From contig NC_010617.1 in the NCBI RefSeq assembly GCF_000010285.1, positions 1,984,001 through 2,048,000 of the forward strand: DNA of 64,000 bases, written 5' to 3'. Origin of the DNA: Kocuria rhizophila DC2201. Lineage in GTDB: Bacteria > Actinomycetota > Actinomycetes > Actinomycetales > Micrococcaceae. Below are positions 1 to 7,958 of this stretch, piece by piece; positions within the stretch are counted from its first letter, which is position 1, and the number at the start of each line of letters is the position of its first letter. The position numbers and the translations under genes are program-made. The notes under the pieces are model-generated. The model searched no databases. It saw only the letters and a program-made list of their open reading frames with translations, and was not told where the DNA came from.

Positions 1-358
1 CGAGCTCACCCTCGGCGTCGCCCTCGCTCACCGAGTACAGCCCGGCCACGGCCTGCCACACGGACGCGTCCACGCTCTGGACGTCGTGGACCTCCATGGC
101 GCTGAGGTCCTGCGCGGCGGGGGCGGGGGGCTCGGGATCGGGAGATTTCTTGTTGTCCGAGCGCAGCAGCACGTCCCCGGCGACCTCGGGGTGGGCGGCG
201 AGGAACGCGGAGGCGAGGTCGTCCAGGGTGGTGACCCCGGCGGCTCCGCGGGCCTGGTCCACGGGGTCCACGAACCAGTCGGCGGGGACCGGGCTCACGG
301 CCGACTCGGGCTCCGAGTCCTCGCGCCCGTCGATCCGGCGGCGTGCGGCCTCTCCCAT
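1..358 (-). CDS. Hypothetical protein, N-terminal part only (runs off left edge)
   Basis: The first 119 codons of a leftward gene are present; the rest lies beyond base 1. The ATG at 358-356 is preceded by a GGAAGGA ribosome binding site about six bases upstream. The visible protein is acidic and soluble, rich in Asp, Glu, Ala and Pro, with no signal peptide or membrane segment. One short stretch (PADWFVDPVDQARGAAGVTT) looks folded; a Pro-rich linker follows near residue 75. I do not recognise a family. It diverges from the TIGR03089 gene across a 230-base spacer, so the two may share control. Confidence 0.6.
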   Translation of the reverse strand, partial: MGEAARRRIDGREDSEPESAVSPVPADWFVDPVDQARGAAGVTTLDDLASAFLAAHPEVAGDVLLRSDNKKSPDPEPPAPAAQDLSAMEVHDVQSVDASVWQAVAGLYSVSEGDAEGEL

Positions 359-476
359 GTCAGTCCTTCCGTCCCACGCGTTCGCTGTCTCGGTGCCCTC
401 AACCAGCCCGGTTGACCCGGCCGGGATCGCGGACATCACGATCGGGCTCCCTCCGTGGGCCGGGTGGACCACCTAA

Positions 477-490
477 TTACACGTGTGTAA
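477..490. promoter_or_regulatory. Palindrome-like operator candidate between divergent genes
   Basis: TTACACGTGTGTAA lies in one of the few AT-containing patches of this region, in the spacer between the left-edge gene and the TIGR03089 gene. It contains the perfect 8-base palindrome ACACGTGT flanked by TT and AA. Its position fits a regulator site acting on either gene; no regulator is identified. Confidence 0.35.
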
Positions 491-588
491 GTCCCGGCGA
501 GTCAAGCCGAGTACCCTGGGGTTGCCCGGCTGCTCGGCGCGCCGTCCGCCCGGCAGCGTCACTGTCACTTACCCTAAGGAGTTTCTGC

Positions 589-1296
589 GTGGGACGCACA
601 CCGAGAGACCTGGACGAGGCACTGCGACAGCTTGCCGAGCGCCCCACCCCCGCGCTGGTCTGGCGCAGCGGCCCCGAGCGCGTGGAGCTCTCGGGGCGGG
701 TGCTGGTCAACTGGGTCGAGAAGTCCGCGGGCCTGCTCGCCGACGAGCTGGACGTGGCCGCCGGGGACCTCGTGAGCATCTCCCCCGTGCCCCACTGGCG
801 CCTCGTGGTCCTCGCGCTGGCCGCGCTGCGCGTGGGCGCCGCGGTGCGCTTCACGCACCACCCCGAACCGGACGCGGTGCTCCACGCGCACCTGGAGACC
901 CGCCCGGACGACGACGCCGCCGCGCAGCTGCTGCTCGTCGTCGCCGAACCCGCGCTGGCGTTCTCGTGCGCCCGCCCCGTCCCGGACGGTTCCGTGGACT
1001 TCGCGGACGAGGTGCGGGCCATGCCCGACGTCTACTCGGGCTTCGAGACCCCCGATCCTGCCGCTGCGGCCCTGGACTCCGGCACCACGCACGGTGCGCT
1101 CGTCGGTGCCGCGCTGGCCGCCGCCCCGGAAGTCGCGGGCACCACGGTGCTGATCCCGCTGCACGACGGCTGGGGCGATGCCGAGCTGCTGCGCATGCTG
1201 GGCACCGTGGTCTCGGGCGAGGCGGTGCTGATCACCGCGGGCCCGGAGGACGCCTCGGCGGACGTGCTGGCGCAGGAACGGGCCACCACCGCCTGA
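589..1296 (+). CDS. TIGR03089 family protein (AMP-binding-enzyme-like, short)
   Basis: A 235-residue protein of the TIGR03089 family, which is restricted to Actinobacteria and resembles a fragment of the N-terminal lobe of AMP-forming acyl-CoA ligases. The segment from DLVSISPVPHWRLVVLALAAL onward matches the alternating helix-strand start of that fold, but the ATP-binding signature of active ligases is absent, so catalysis is doubtful. The function is unknown. The start is GTG at 589, eight bases after AAGGAG (575-580); upstream in-frame codons would cut into the promoter. In Mycobacterium tuberculosis the homologue also lies near LCP, GtrA and purK/purE genes, so the neighbourhood is conserved and suggests an envelope glycopolymer role. 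Confidence 0.8.
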   Translation: MGRTPRDLDEALRQLAERPTPALVWRSGPERVELSGRVLVNWVEKSAGLLADELDVAAGDLVSISPVPHWRLVVLALAALRVGAAVRFTHHPEPDAVLHAHLETRPDDDAAAQLLLVVAEPALAFSCARPVPDGSVDFADEVRAMPDVYSGFETPDPAAAALDSGTTHGALVGAALAAAPEVAGTTVLIPLHDGWGDAELLRMLGTVVSGEAVLITAGPEDASADVLAQERATTA

Positions 1297-1368
1297 GCCC
1301 GCGCCTCGCGCGCGGTGGCGGACCGGCGGGCCCCGCGACGGTGAGGACGCGCGATCGGAAGGTGGCGC

Positions 1369-2094
1369 TCAGGAGGCGCGGCGGACGTCGTCGTCCGTGG
1401 GATCCGTGTCCGGGGCGGGGCCGGAACCGCCCGGACGCCCGTGCTGGGAGCCGTGGTGGGCGGAGTCCGGATGGACCACCGGCATCTGGCCCGTGATGAA
1501 CGCGAACTCCTCGTCCGGGCTGTCCGCGAACTCGGGGTCCGCGTCCAGCTTGGTGCTGAACACCCAGAAGCGGTAGGCGAAGTAGCGGAACACCGTGCCC
1601 AGGATGGTGCCGATGATCGTGCCGGAGACGAAGGACGCCGTGGCGGAGGTCAGGCCCAGGACGTAGTAGCTGACCCCGAGGCAGCCGAGCTCGATGGCCA
1701 TGCCGATCCCGTTGGCCACGAGGAACTGCACGAGCTCCTTCTTCTTGTCGTCCTGGCGCTTGTCCCGGAACGTCCACATCCTGTTGGCCACCCACGAGAA
1801 GATGATGGCCACCACCGTGGCCACGACCTTGGCCTTGATGTGGCTGTCCGCGAAGTAGGGGGTGTGCATGAGCAGCCACACCAGGCTCGCGTTGATCACG
1901 AACGCCGCCGCACCCACCAGACCGAACTTGGTGAGCTCTTTGACGAACAGTTCCCACAGCGCGTGCGCGCGGTCAGCCAGGTTGCTCAAGGATTCGTTCT
2001 CACTCTGCTCGTCGGGGACGGTGCATCCGGGCGGGCCCGGCACGGTGTCGCGGCTCGCGGGACGCCCCGGTGGACACCGGGCGATGGTGTGCAT
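1369..2094 (-). CDS. GtrA family membrane protein
   Basis: GtrA family proteins are four-helix membrane proteins, thought to flip or help transfer polyprenyl-linked sugars during cell-surface polysaccharide synthesis. Four hydrophobic helices can be seen between about residues 50 and 180, with the family hallmarks NRMWTFR after helix 2 and YRFWVF after helix 4. A charged cytoplasmic tail of about 60 residues follows. The start is uncertain: ATG at 2094 gives 241 residues, while TTG near 1989, just before the conserved part, would remove a poorly conserved Pro/Arg-rich leader. It is divergent from purKE with 47 bases between starts. The same GtrA-purK-purE grouping occurs in mycobacteria (Rv3275c-Rv3277). 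Confidence 0.85.
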   Translation of the reverse strand: MHTIARCPPGRPASRDTVPGPPGCTVPDEQSENESLSNLADRAHALWELFVKELTKFGLVGAAAFVINASLVWLLMHTPYFADSHIKAKVVATVVAIIFSWVANRMWTFRDKRQDDKKKELVQFLVANGIGMAIELGCLGVSYYVLGLTSATASFVSGTIIGTILGTVFRYFAYRFWVFSTKLDADPEFADSPDEEFAFITGQMPVVHPDSAHHGSQHGRPGGSGPAPDTDPTDDDVRRAS

Positions 2095-2129
2095 CGTACT
2101 CCGACATGACTGGGCATCGGCTGGGACGA

Positions 2130-2141
2130 TAGCCTGATGCG
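2130..2141 (+). promoter_or_regulatory. Predicted leaderless promoter of purK-purE
   Basis: A -10 box TAGCCT (2130-2135) lies six bases before the GTG start at 2142, with no Shine-Dalgarno sequence between them. This spacing places the transcription start at or next to the start codon. Confidence 0.6.
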
Positions 2142-3926
2142 GTGAATCCTTCCCTTACCGGTCCTGTCGTCGGCGTCGTGGGAGGCGGGCAGCTCGCCCG
2201 CATGATGGCCCCCGCCGCCACCGCTCTCGGCGTGGAGCTGCGCGTGCTGGCGGAGGGCCCGGACACCAGTGCCGCGGCCGCCGTGGCCACCGCACCCACG
2301 GGCGATTACACCGACCTCGAGGCCCTGCGGCACTTCGCCGCGGACGTGGACGTGCTCACCTTCGACCACGAGCACGTGCCCACCGAGCACCTCGAGGCGC
2401 TCGAGGCCCAGGGGGTCGCGGTGCGCCCGGGCCCCGCGGCCCTGCAGCACGCCCAGGACAAGCTGGTGATGCGCCGGGCGGTGCAGCGGCTAGGTCTGCC
2501 CAATCCCCACTGGGCCGAGGTGCACTCCCCCGAGGAGCTCGTGACCTTCGGCGAGCGCGTGGGCTGGCCCGTGGTGCTCAAGACCCCCCGGGGCGGCTAC
2601 GACGGCAAGGGCGTGCTGCGCGTCGTGACGCCGCAGGACGCCTCCCGCGGCACGGCCGCCGAGTGGTTTGCGCGCAGCGCGGCCGCGGGTGGTCAGGGTC
2701 TGCTCGCGGAGGAAGCTGTGGCCTTCAGTCGCGAGTTGTCCGCCATGGTGGCCCGCCGCCCCTCCGGGGAGACCGTGGCGTGGCCCGTGGTGGAGTCCAT
2801 CCAGGTGGACGGCGTGTGCGACGAGGTGATCGCCCCCGCCCCCGGTCTCGACCCCGGTGTGGCTGCCGCGGCCCGGGACGCCGCCGTGCAGCTGGCCGAG
2901 GAGCTCGGGGTCACCGGGGTGATGGCCATGGAGCTGTTCGAGACCCCGGACACGGACACGGGCTTCGCGGTCAACGAGCTCGCCATGCGACCCCACAACT
3001 CCGGGCACTGGAGCATGGACGGTTCCGTGACAGGGCAGTTCGAGCAGCACCTGCGCGCGGTGCTCGACTGGCCGCTGGGCGCCACGGACCCGGTGGCGGG
3101 CGCGGCCGTGATGAAGAACGTGCTGGGCGGGGCCAACGAGGACCTCTTCGCGGCGTACCCCGAGGCCATGGCCGCCGAGCCGCGCGCCAAGATCCACACG
3201 TACGGCAAGGCCGTGCGCCCCGGCCGCAAGGTCGGCCACGTCAACGCCGTGGGGGGCTCCCACGAGGTCGAGGCCCTGCGGCGGATTGCCGCCCGGGCGG
3301 CGTCGACCCTGCGCGAGGGCGGGTCCGTGCCGCGCTGCCCCGACCTGAACCCGCGACCGGTGGACGCGCCGTGGGGTGCGGTCCCGGACGCCCAGAACGA
3401 GGCGCCCCTGGTGGGCCTCGTCATGGGCTCCGACTCGGACTGGGCCACGATGTCCGCCGCCGCGGAGGCCCTCGAGGAGCTCGGCATCCCCTACGAGGCG
3501 GACGTGGTCTCCGCGCACCGCATGCCCACCGAGATGCTCGAGTACGGGCGCACCGCCCACGAGCGGGGGCTGCGCGTGGTGATCGCCGGGGCCGGGGGTG
3601 CCGCGCACCTGCCCGGGATGCTCGCGTCCGTGACCCCGCTGCCCGTGATTGGCGTGCCGGTGGCCCTGAAGACCCTGGACGGCATGGACTCCCTGCTCTC
3701 CATCGTGCAGATGCCCGCTGGCGTGCCCGTGGCCACGGTGTCAGTCAACGGCGCGCGCAACGCGGGCCTGCTGGCCGCGCGCGTGCTCGGCTCCGCCCCG
3801 GACGTCGGCGGCGAGCAGCTGCGGGAGCGGCTGCAGGACTTCGCGGCGGAGCTCGCCGAGACCGCGCACCGCAAGGGCGACTCGCTGCGGGACACCGTGG
3901 CCCGCGGGGCCTCGTCCGGACGGTGA
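2142..3926 (+). CDS. purK-purE: Fused N5-CAIR synthetase (PurK) and N5-CAIR mutase (PurE)
   Basis: One open frame of 594 residues carries two consecutive purine enzymes. Residues 1 to about 395 are PurK, the ATP-grasp N5-carboxyaminoimidazole ribonucleotide synthetase: GGGQLARM near residue 15, the ATP-binding segment [11 protein letters not shown] near 150, and [11 protein letters not shown] near 285. After a linker of about 25 residues, residues 424-594 are PurE, the mutase giving CAIR, with MGSDSDW (from 428) and SAHRMP (about 456). Most bacteria, including related Actinobacteria, carry separate purK and purE; here no stop or start intervenes. It starts with GTG six bases after TAGCCT and lacks a ribosome binding site. 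Both halves look intact and should be active. Confidence 0.93.
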   Translation: MNPSLTGPVVGVVGGGQLARMMAPAATALGVELRVLAEGPDTSAAAAVATAPTGDYTDLEALRHFAADVDVLTFDHEHVPTEHLEALEAQGVAVRPGPAALQHAQDKLVMRRAVQRLGLPNPHWAEVHSPEELVTFGERVGWPVVLKTPRGGYDGKGVLRVVTPQDASRGTAAEWFARSAAAGGQGLLAEEAVAFSRELSAMVARRPSGETVAWPVVESIQVDGVCDEVIAPAPGLDPGVAAAARDAAVQLAEELGVTGVMAMELFETPDTDTGFAVNELAMRPHNSGHWSMDGSVTGQFEQHLRAVLDWPLGATDPVAGAAVMKNVLGGANEDLFAAYPEAMAAEPRAKIHTYGKAVRPGRKVGHVNAVGGSHEVEALRRIAARAASTLREGGSVPRCPDLNPRPVDAPWGAVPDAQNEAPLVGLVMGSDSDWATMSAAAEALEELGIPYEADVVSAHRMPTEMLEYGRTAHERGLRVVIAGAGGAAHLPGMLASVTPLPVIGVPVALKTLDGMDSLLSIVQMPAGVPVATVSVNGARNAGLLAARVLGSAPDVGGEQLRERLQDFAAELAETAHRKGDSLRDTVARGASSGR

Positions 3927-4275
3927 CGCCGCGGTATCGGTCCGCGCGCACGGACCGGGGCGCCCGGCTGTCCAGGCGCTGAGTCCGCCCGCGCCGGGCG
4001 CCGACGAACCCCACGTGCTGCCCGCACGGACGGAGGACCTGGATCCGCGCGCGCGGAGCGCCGTTCCACGTGCTGATCGCGGGGCGCCGTTGCGCGAGAG
4101 TCCGGCCGCGCCCCCTGCCCCGACTCCCCTGCCCCGGGCGTGTCGGCGGGGATCCAGGTGAACAGGGCACAATGGGCGCGTCGGAGTCCGCCCCCGCAGC
4201 ACCGGACCCCGATCCGGCGGGCCGCTCCCACGGCCCCGCCGGCGCACCGACTTCCCCTCCCGCTCGGAGTTTCAC
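3927..4275. other. Intergenic region between purKE and the LCP gene
   Basis: A 349-base spacer without a convincing gene. A small hairpin at 3938-3957 (CGGTCCG, six-base loop, CGGACCG) may end purKE transcription. The 10-mer CCACGTGCTG occurs twice (about 4012 and 4066) as a direct repeat. CACAAT near 4170 is a plausible -10 box for the downstream gene and would give a leader of roughly 95 bases. Confidence 0.45.
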
Positions 4276-6012
4276 GTGAACGGATCGACCGACCGCCCCG
4301 ACGGCGCTGACGCGCACCCCACGGCCACCCGGGCCTACGAGGAGGTGCCCGCGGGCGCCCCGTCCCGGGACACCCCGCCACCGGACCCGCAGCCCGGGGA
4401 CGACTCCCCGCACCCGGCGGGAGCCACCGCGGCGCGCGACCCCGAGGACGGACCGCGACGGACCCGCTCGCGCGTGGGCGACCCCCTCTCGAGCCCCCGC
4501 TTCGCGGCACCCGCGACCCGCACCAGGCGGGCGTGGTGGCTGCTGGGCGCCACGCTGCTGGTCCCCGGCTCGGCGCAGCTCGTCGCGGGCCGGCGGGGCC
4601 TCGGGCGGATCGCGGTGCGCGTGACCGCCGTGGTGTGGGCCCTGCTCGTGGCCGCGCTGCTGCTGTTCTTCGTGTGGCGCACCGCCCTGGTGTGGCTGCT
4701 CACCAACTCCGTGACCAGCGCGCTGCTCATGTACGGGCTCGTGGCGCTGGCCATCGGGTGGGTGCTGCTGTGGTTCGACACCCTGCGGCTCATCCGCCCC
4801 GGGATGCTCAGCACACCGGTCCGCAGGGCCGTGGTGATCGTGACCGTGCTGGCCATGCTCGTCACGGGCGGCGGGCTGGGCTACGCGGCGCACGTGGTGT
4901 CCGTGGCCCGCCACGCGGTGTCCGGGATATTCGGCGGCGGCATGCCGTTCGCGCCGTCCGAGGGCCGGTACAACATCCTGCTCATGGGCGGGGACGCCGG
5001 CGCGGACCGCGAGGGTCGGCGCCCGGACTCCATGACCGTGCTCAGCATCGACGCCTCCTCCGGGCAGACCGTGACGGTCTCCATCCCCCGCAACCTGCAG
5101 AACGTCCCCTTTCCCTCGGACTCCCCCATGCACGGGGTGTACCCGGAGGGGTTCAACTGTGGGGACGAGTGCATCATGAACGCCATCTACACGGACGTGA
5201 TGCAGAACCACAAGGACCTCTACGGGGGTGTGGAGGATCCCGGCGCGCAGGCCACCAAGGAGGCCGCGGAGGGCGTCACGGGGCTGAAGATCCAGGCGTA
5301 TGCGCTCATCGACATGGACGGCTTCGAGGCCTTCGTGGACGCCATGGGCGGCATCGACCTCACGGTGGGCGGGCGCGTGCCCATCGGCGGCGGCACCAAC
5401 CTGGACACCGGGGAGAAGAACCCGATCCTGGGCTGGATCGAACCGGGCACCCAGCACATGGACGGCTACCACGCCCTCTGGTACGCCCGTTCCCGCGAGG
5501 GCGCCACGGACTACGACCGCCAGGCGCGCCAGCGCTGCGTGCAGGCCGCGATGCTCGCGCAGCTGGACCCGATCACCGTGGTCACCAAGTTCGACGACCT
5601 CGCAAGCTCCGGCCAGCAGATCCTCGAGACGGACATCCCGCAGTCCTCGATCGGGGCGATGGTCACGGTGGCCACGAAGGCCCAGCGCCACGAGCTGCAG
5701 TCCTACGCGGCGGGCCCGCCGTACTACGACCAGTCCTTCCCCACCTACCCCGACTACGCGCAGTTCCAGTCGGACCTCGCGGGTGTGCTGGAGAAGGCCA
5801 ACGGCGACGACGCCCAGGCCGGTGCGCGCGGCGGCACCGCGTCGTCGTCGTCCCCCGCACCTCCCGACGCCGCCGGGGCGCCCGCCGCGCGCGGGGTCTC
5901 CGTGATCGGCGGCGGGCCGGGCGTCGGCACCGCGGCCGTGGTGCCCGCGGGCCTGAAGGTCCCCGCACAGGAGGAGCTGTCCCCGAACGGAACGTGCTCC
6001 GTTCCCCAGTGA
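4276..6012 (+). CDS. LCP (LytR-CpsA-Psr) family glycopolymer transferase
   Basis: LCP enzymes attach wall glycopolymers (teichoic or teichuronic acids, arabinogalactan in relatives) from polyprenyl-diphosphate carriers to peptidoglycan on the outer face of the membrane. The protein has 578 residues. A Pro/Asp/Thr-rich cytoplasmic part runs to about residue 75. Four hydrophobic segments lie between about 78 and 215, more than the single anchor of classical LCP proteins. The LCP domain begins near 231 (RYNILLMGGDAG), includes RRPDSMTVLSID and IPRNLQ, and carries the conserved arginine motif YARSREGATDYDRQ near 405. The last 70 residues are Ala/Pro/Ser-rich. The start is GTG 4276 after GGAG. FemX and uppS in this window fit the same wall pathway. 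Confidence 0.92.
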   Translation: MNGSTDRPDGADAHPTATRAYEEVPAGAPSRDTPPPDPQPGDDSPHPAGATAARDPEDGPRRTRSRVGDPLSSPRFAAPATRTRRAWWLLGATLLVPGSAQLVAGRRGLGRIAVRVTAVVWALLVAALLLFFVWRTALVWLLTNSVTSALLMYGLVALAIGWVLLWFDTLRLIRPGMLSTPVRRAVVIVTVLAMLVTGGGLGYAAHVVSVARHAVSGIFGGGMPFAPSEGRYNILLMGGDAGADREGRRPDSMTVLSIDASSGQTVTVSIPRNLQNVPFPSDSPMHGVYPEGFNCGDECIMNAIYTDVMQNHKDLYGGVEDPGAQATKEAAEGVTGLKIQAYALIDMDGFEAFVDAMGGIDLTVGGRVPIGGGTNLDTGEKNPILGWIEPGTQHMDGYHALWYARSREGATDYDRQARQRCVQAAMLAQLDPITVVTKFDDLASSGQQILETDIPQSSIGAMVTVATKAQRHELQSYAAGPPYYDQSFPTYPDYAQFQSDLAGVLEKANGDDAQAGARGGTASSSSPAPPDAAGAPAARGVSVIGGGPGVGTAAVVPAGLKVPAQEELSPNGTCSVPQ

Positions 6013-6093
6013 CGCGCCCCCGGGGTGGTGTCCACCGGCACGCGCCCGGCCGCGCGTGACCCGGATCCCAGCGGGACGGGACGGGCTCATCGG

Positions 6094-6105
6094 TACAGTG
6101 GGGGC
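6094..6105 (+). promoter_or_regulatory. Predicted leaderless promoter of the FemX-like gene
   Basis: TACAGT (6094-6099) is followed after six bases by the GTG start at 6106, with no Shine-Dalgarno sequence. The site lies about 90 bases after the LCP stop codon. Confidence 0.6.
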
Positions 6106-7098
6106 GTGGCGAATATCCTGCAGTCCCCCGAGTGGGCACAGTTCCAAGAGAGCATCGGACACCGGGTCGTCCAGGCGGAGGGCCCGGGGTGGCGCTACCT
6201 GGCGACCGTGGAGGGCGGGCGCACCGGGCGGTACCTGTACTGCCCGTACGGTCCGGAGGCCGAGACCCCCCAGGCCTTCGACCTCGCGCTGGCGGACCTC
6301 GTGGCGCAGGCGAAGGCCCACCGCTGCTGGTTCGTGCGCGTGGAGCCCGTCAACGGCCACACGGTGGACGGGCTCGAGACCCCGGAGGCGTCCCTCGTGC
6401 GCCGCGGCATGAAGCGGGCGCCGCGGCAGGTCCAGCCCGGTCACACCCAGCTCATCGACCTGCGCAGGGACCCCAAGGACCTGCTCAAGGACATGAAGTC
6501 CACCAACCGCAACCTCTACCGCAACATCCACAAGAAGGGTGTGCGGATCGAGCGCTCTGAGGACCCCGCGGACGTCCGGCACCTGCTGCGCTTCCTGGAC
6601 GAGACCGCAGCACGGCGCAACTTCAACCGCCAGCAGGACGACTACCTGCGGGCCGCCGCGGAGTCCCTCATGCCCGCGGGCGCGGCGAGCCTGTACCTCG
6701 CCACGCTGGACGGCGAGCCCATTGCCGCGTCCCTGGTCTACGACTCCGAGGACACCCGCACGTACGCGCACGCCGCCATGGACCAGGAGCACCGCAGGCT
6801 CTCGGCCGGGATCCCCCTGGTGGTGACCATGATCATGGACGCCCGGGAGAAGGGGCTCACGTGGTTCGACCTCTTCGGCACCGCCCCCGAGGGCGCGGGA
6901 CCGGAGCACGAGTGGTACGGCTTCACGTCCTTCAAGAAGTCCTTCGGCGGCGAACCCGTGGCCTATCCCGGCACGTGGGACCTGCCCGTCTCCCGCGCGG
7001 GCTACGCGGCCTACAGCGGTGTCCGCGCGGCCCGCGAGGCCGTGGGCACGGCACGGGGCAAACTGCGGGAGCTGCGCGAGCGGAGGGCCGCGGCGTGA
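6106..7098 (+). CDS. FemX/FemAB family peptidoglycan-bridge aminoacyltransferase
   Basis: A 330-residue member of the Fem family (two GNAT-like lobes), which adds amino acids from aminoacyl-tRNA to the stem peptide of lipid II at the inner membrane face. Visible signatures are an N-terminal lobe with WRYLATVEGG and YCPYGPEA, the family segment KSTNRNLYRNIHKKGVRIE near 145-165, and a C-terminal lobe ending in WYGFTSFKKSFGGE, the usual Fem ending. Which amino acid it adds cannot be read from sequence. The start is placed at GTG 6106, directly after a -10 box; earlier in-frame codons lie in the promoter. Its stop codon overlaps the start of the SDR gene (GTGA), so the two are translationally coupled. 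Confidence 0.9.
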   Translation: MANILQSPEWAQFQESIGHRVVQAEGPGWRYLATVEGGRTGRYLYCPYGPEAETPQAFDLALADLVAQAKAHRCWFVRVEPVNGHTVDGLETPEASLVRRGMKRAPRQVQPGHTQLIDLRRDPKDLLKDMKSTNRNLYRNIHKKGVRIERSEDPADVRHLLRFLDETAARRNFNRQQDDYLRAAAESLMPAGAASLYLATLDGEPIAASLVYDSEDTRTYAHAAMDQEHRRLSAGIPLVVTMIMDAREKGLTWFDLFGTAPEGAGPEHEWYGFTSFKKSFGGEPVAYPGTWDLPVSRAGYAAYSGVRAAREAVGTARGKLRELRERRAAA

Positions 7099-7850
7099 CG
7101 CGCACGGCACTGGTCACGGGGGCCACCGGGGGCATCGGCCGGGCGTTCACCCGGGCCCTGCACCACCGCGGGTGGTCGCTCGTGCTCACGGGCCGCAGCC
7201 CCGAGAAGCTCACGGCACTGTCCGAGGAGCTCACGGGCGGCGCCGCCCGCACCGTGGCCGCGGACCTCGGCACGCAGGACGGCATCGATGCCCTCGTGGC
7301 CGTGCTGGAGAGCACTCCCGTGGACCTGCTGGTGAACAACGCCGGGTTCGGGACCCACGGTGAGTTCGCGGCGGCGGACCTGGACCGGGAGCTCGAGGAG
7401 CTCACCGTGAACGTCCGCGCGCTCATGACCCTGACCCACGCCGCGCTGCGCTCGATGACTGCGACCCGCAGCGGCGCGATCGTGAACATCGCGTCCGTGG
7501 CGGGCTTCCAGCCGCTGCCGTCGATGGCCACCTACAGCGCGTCCAAGGCGTTCGTGGACCGGTTCTCGCTCGCCGTGGGTGTGGAGGCACGTCCGCACGG
7601 CGTTCGGGTGCTCAGCGTGAATCCCGGGCCGGTGGACACGGACTTCTTCGCGGTCGCGGACGCCTCCGCGATCGACCTGGGCCGCTCGGCGGACCCGGCG
7701 GACCTCGTTGCCGCCACGCTCGACGCTGTGGACCGCGGCCGTTCCCGGATCGTGTTCCCGCGGGCCTACCACGTGCTGGACCGCGTGGCGGGGCTGCTTC
7801 CCCCGTCCCTCACCGCGCGCGTGGCCAACCTGGTGTCCGGGCGCTCCTGA
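7095..7850 (+). CDS. Short-chain dehydrogenase/reductase (SDR)
   Basis: A 251-residue classical SDR with an NAD(P)-binding Rossmann fold. The glycine motif TGATGGIG lies at residues 9-16, NNAG follows near residue 80, and the catalytic YSASK motif with its upstream Ser (NIASV) lies near 138-156. The segment VNPGPVDTDFF is typical of short fatty-acyl or ketoacyl reductase-like members. The substrate is unknown. GTG at 7095 overlaps the femX stop by four bases; a long upstream in-frame extension runs inside femX and is not real. The coupling to a wall enzyme may be functional or simply operon packing. Confidence 0.9.
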   Translation: MTRTALVTGATGGIGRAFTRALHHRGWSLVLTGRSPEKLTALSEELTGGAARTVAADLGTQDGIDALVAVLESTPVDLLVNNAGFGTHGEFAAADLDRELEELTVNVRALMTLTHAALRSMTATRSGAIVNIASVAGFQPLPSMATYSASKAFVDRFSLAVGVEARPHGVRVLSVNPGPVDTDFFAVADASAIDLGRSADPADLVAATLDAVDRGRSRIVFPRAYHVLDRVAGLLPPSLTARVANLVSGRS

Positions 7851-7958
7851 TCCGCCCCGGGCGCGCCGACCACCGGAGGGCGCGCTCCCGGCTGATGGAG
7901 CCCGTCTGATGGACCTCGACTGATGCCGTACCGACTGGGCGGGCCGCGGGTGGCTCGG

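Noticed and set aside
3745-7110. A 1121-codon leftward open frame opposite purE, LCP and femX
   Set aside because: It is a mirror of strongly GC-biased codons on the other strand. The translation is Arg/Gly/His-rich without motifs, and the opposite strand carries recognisable families over the same span.
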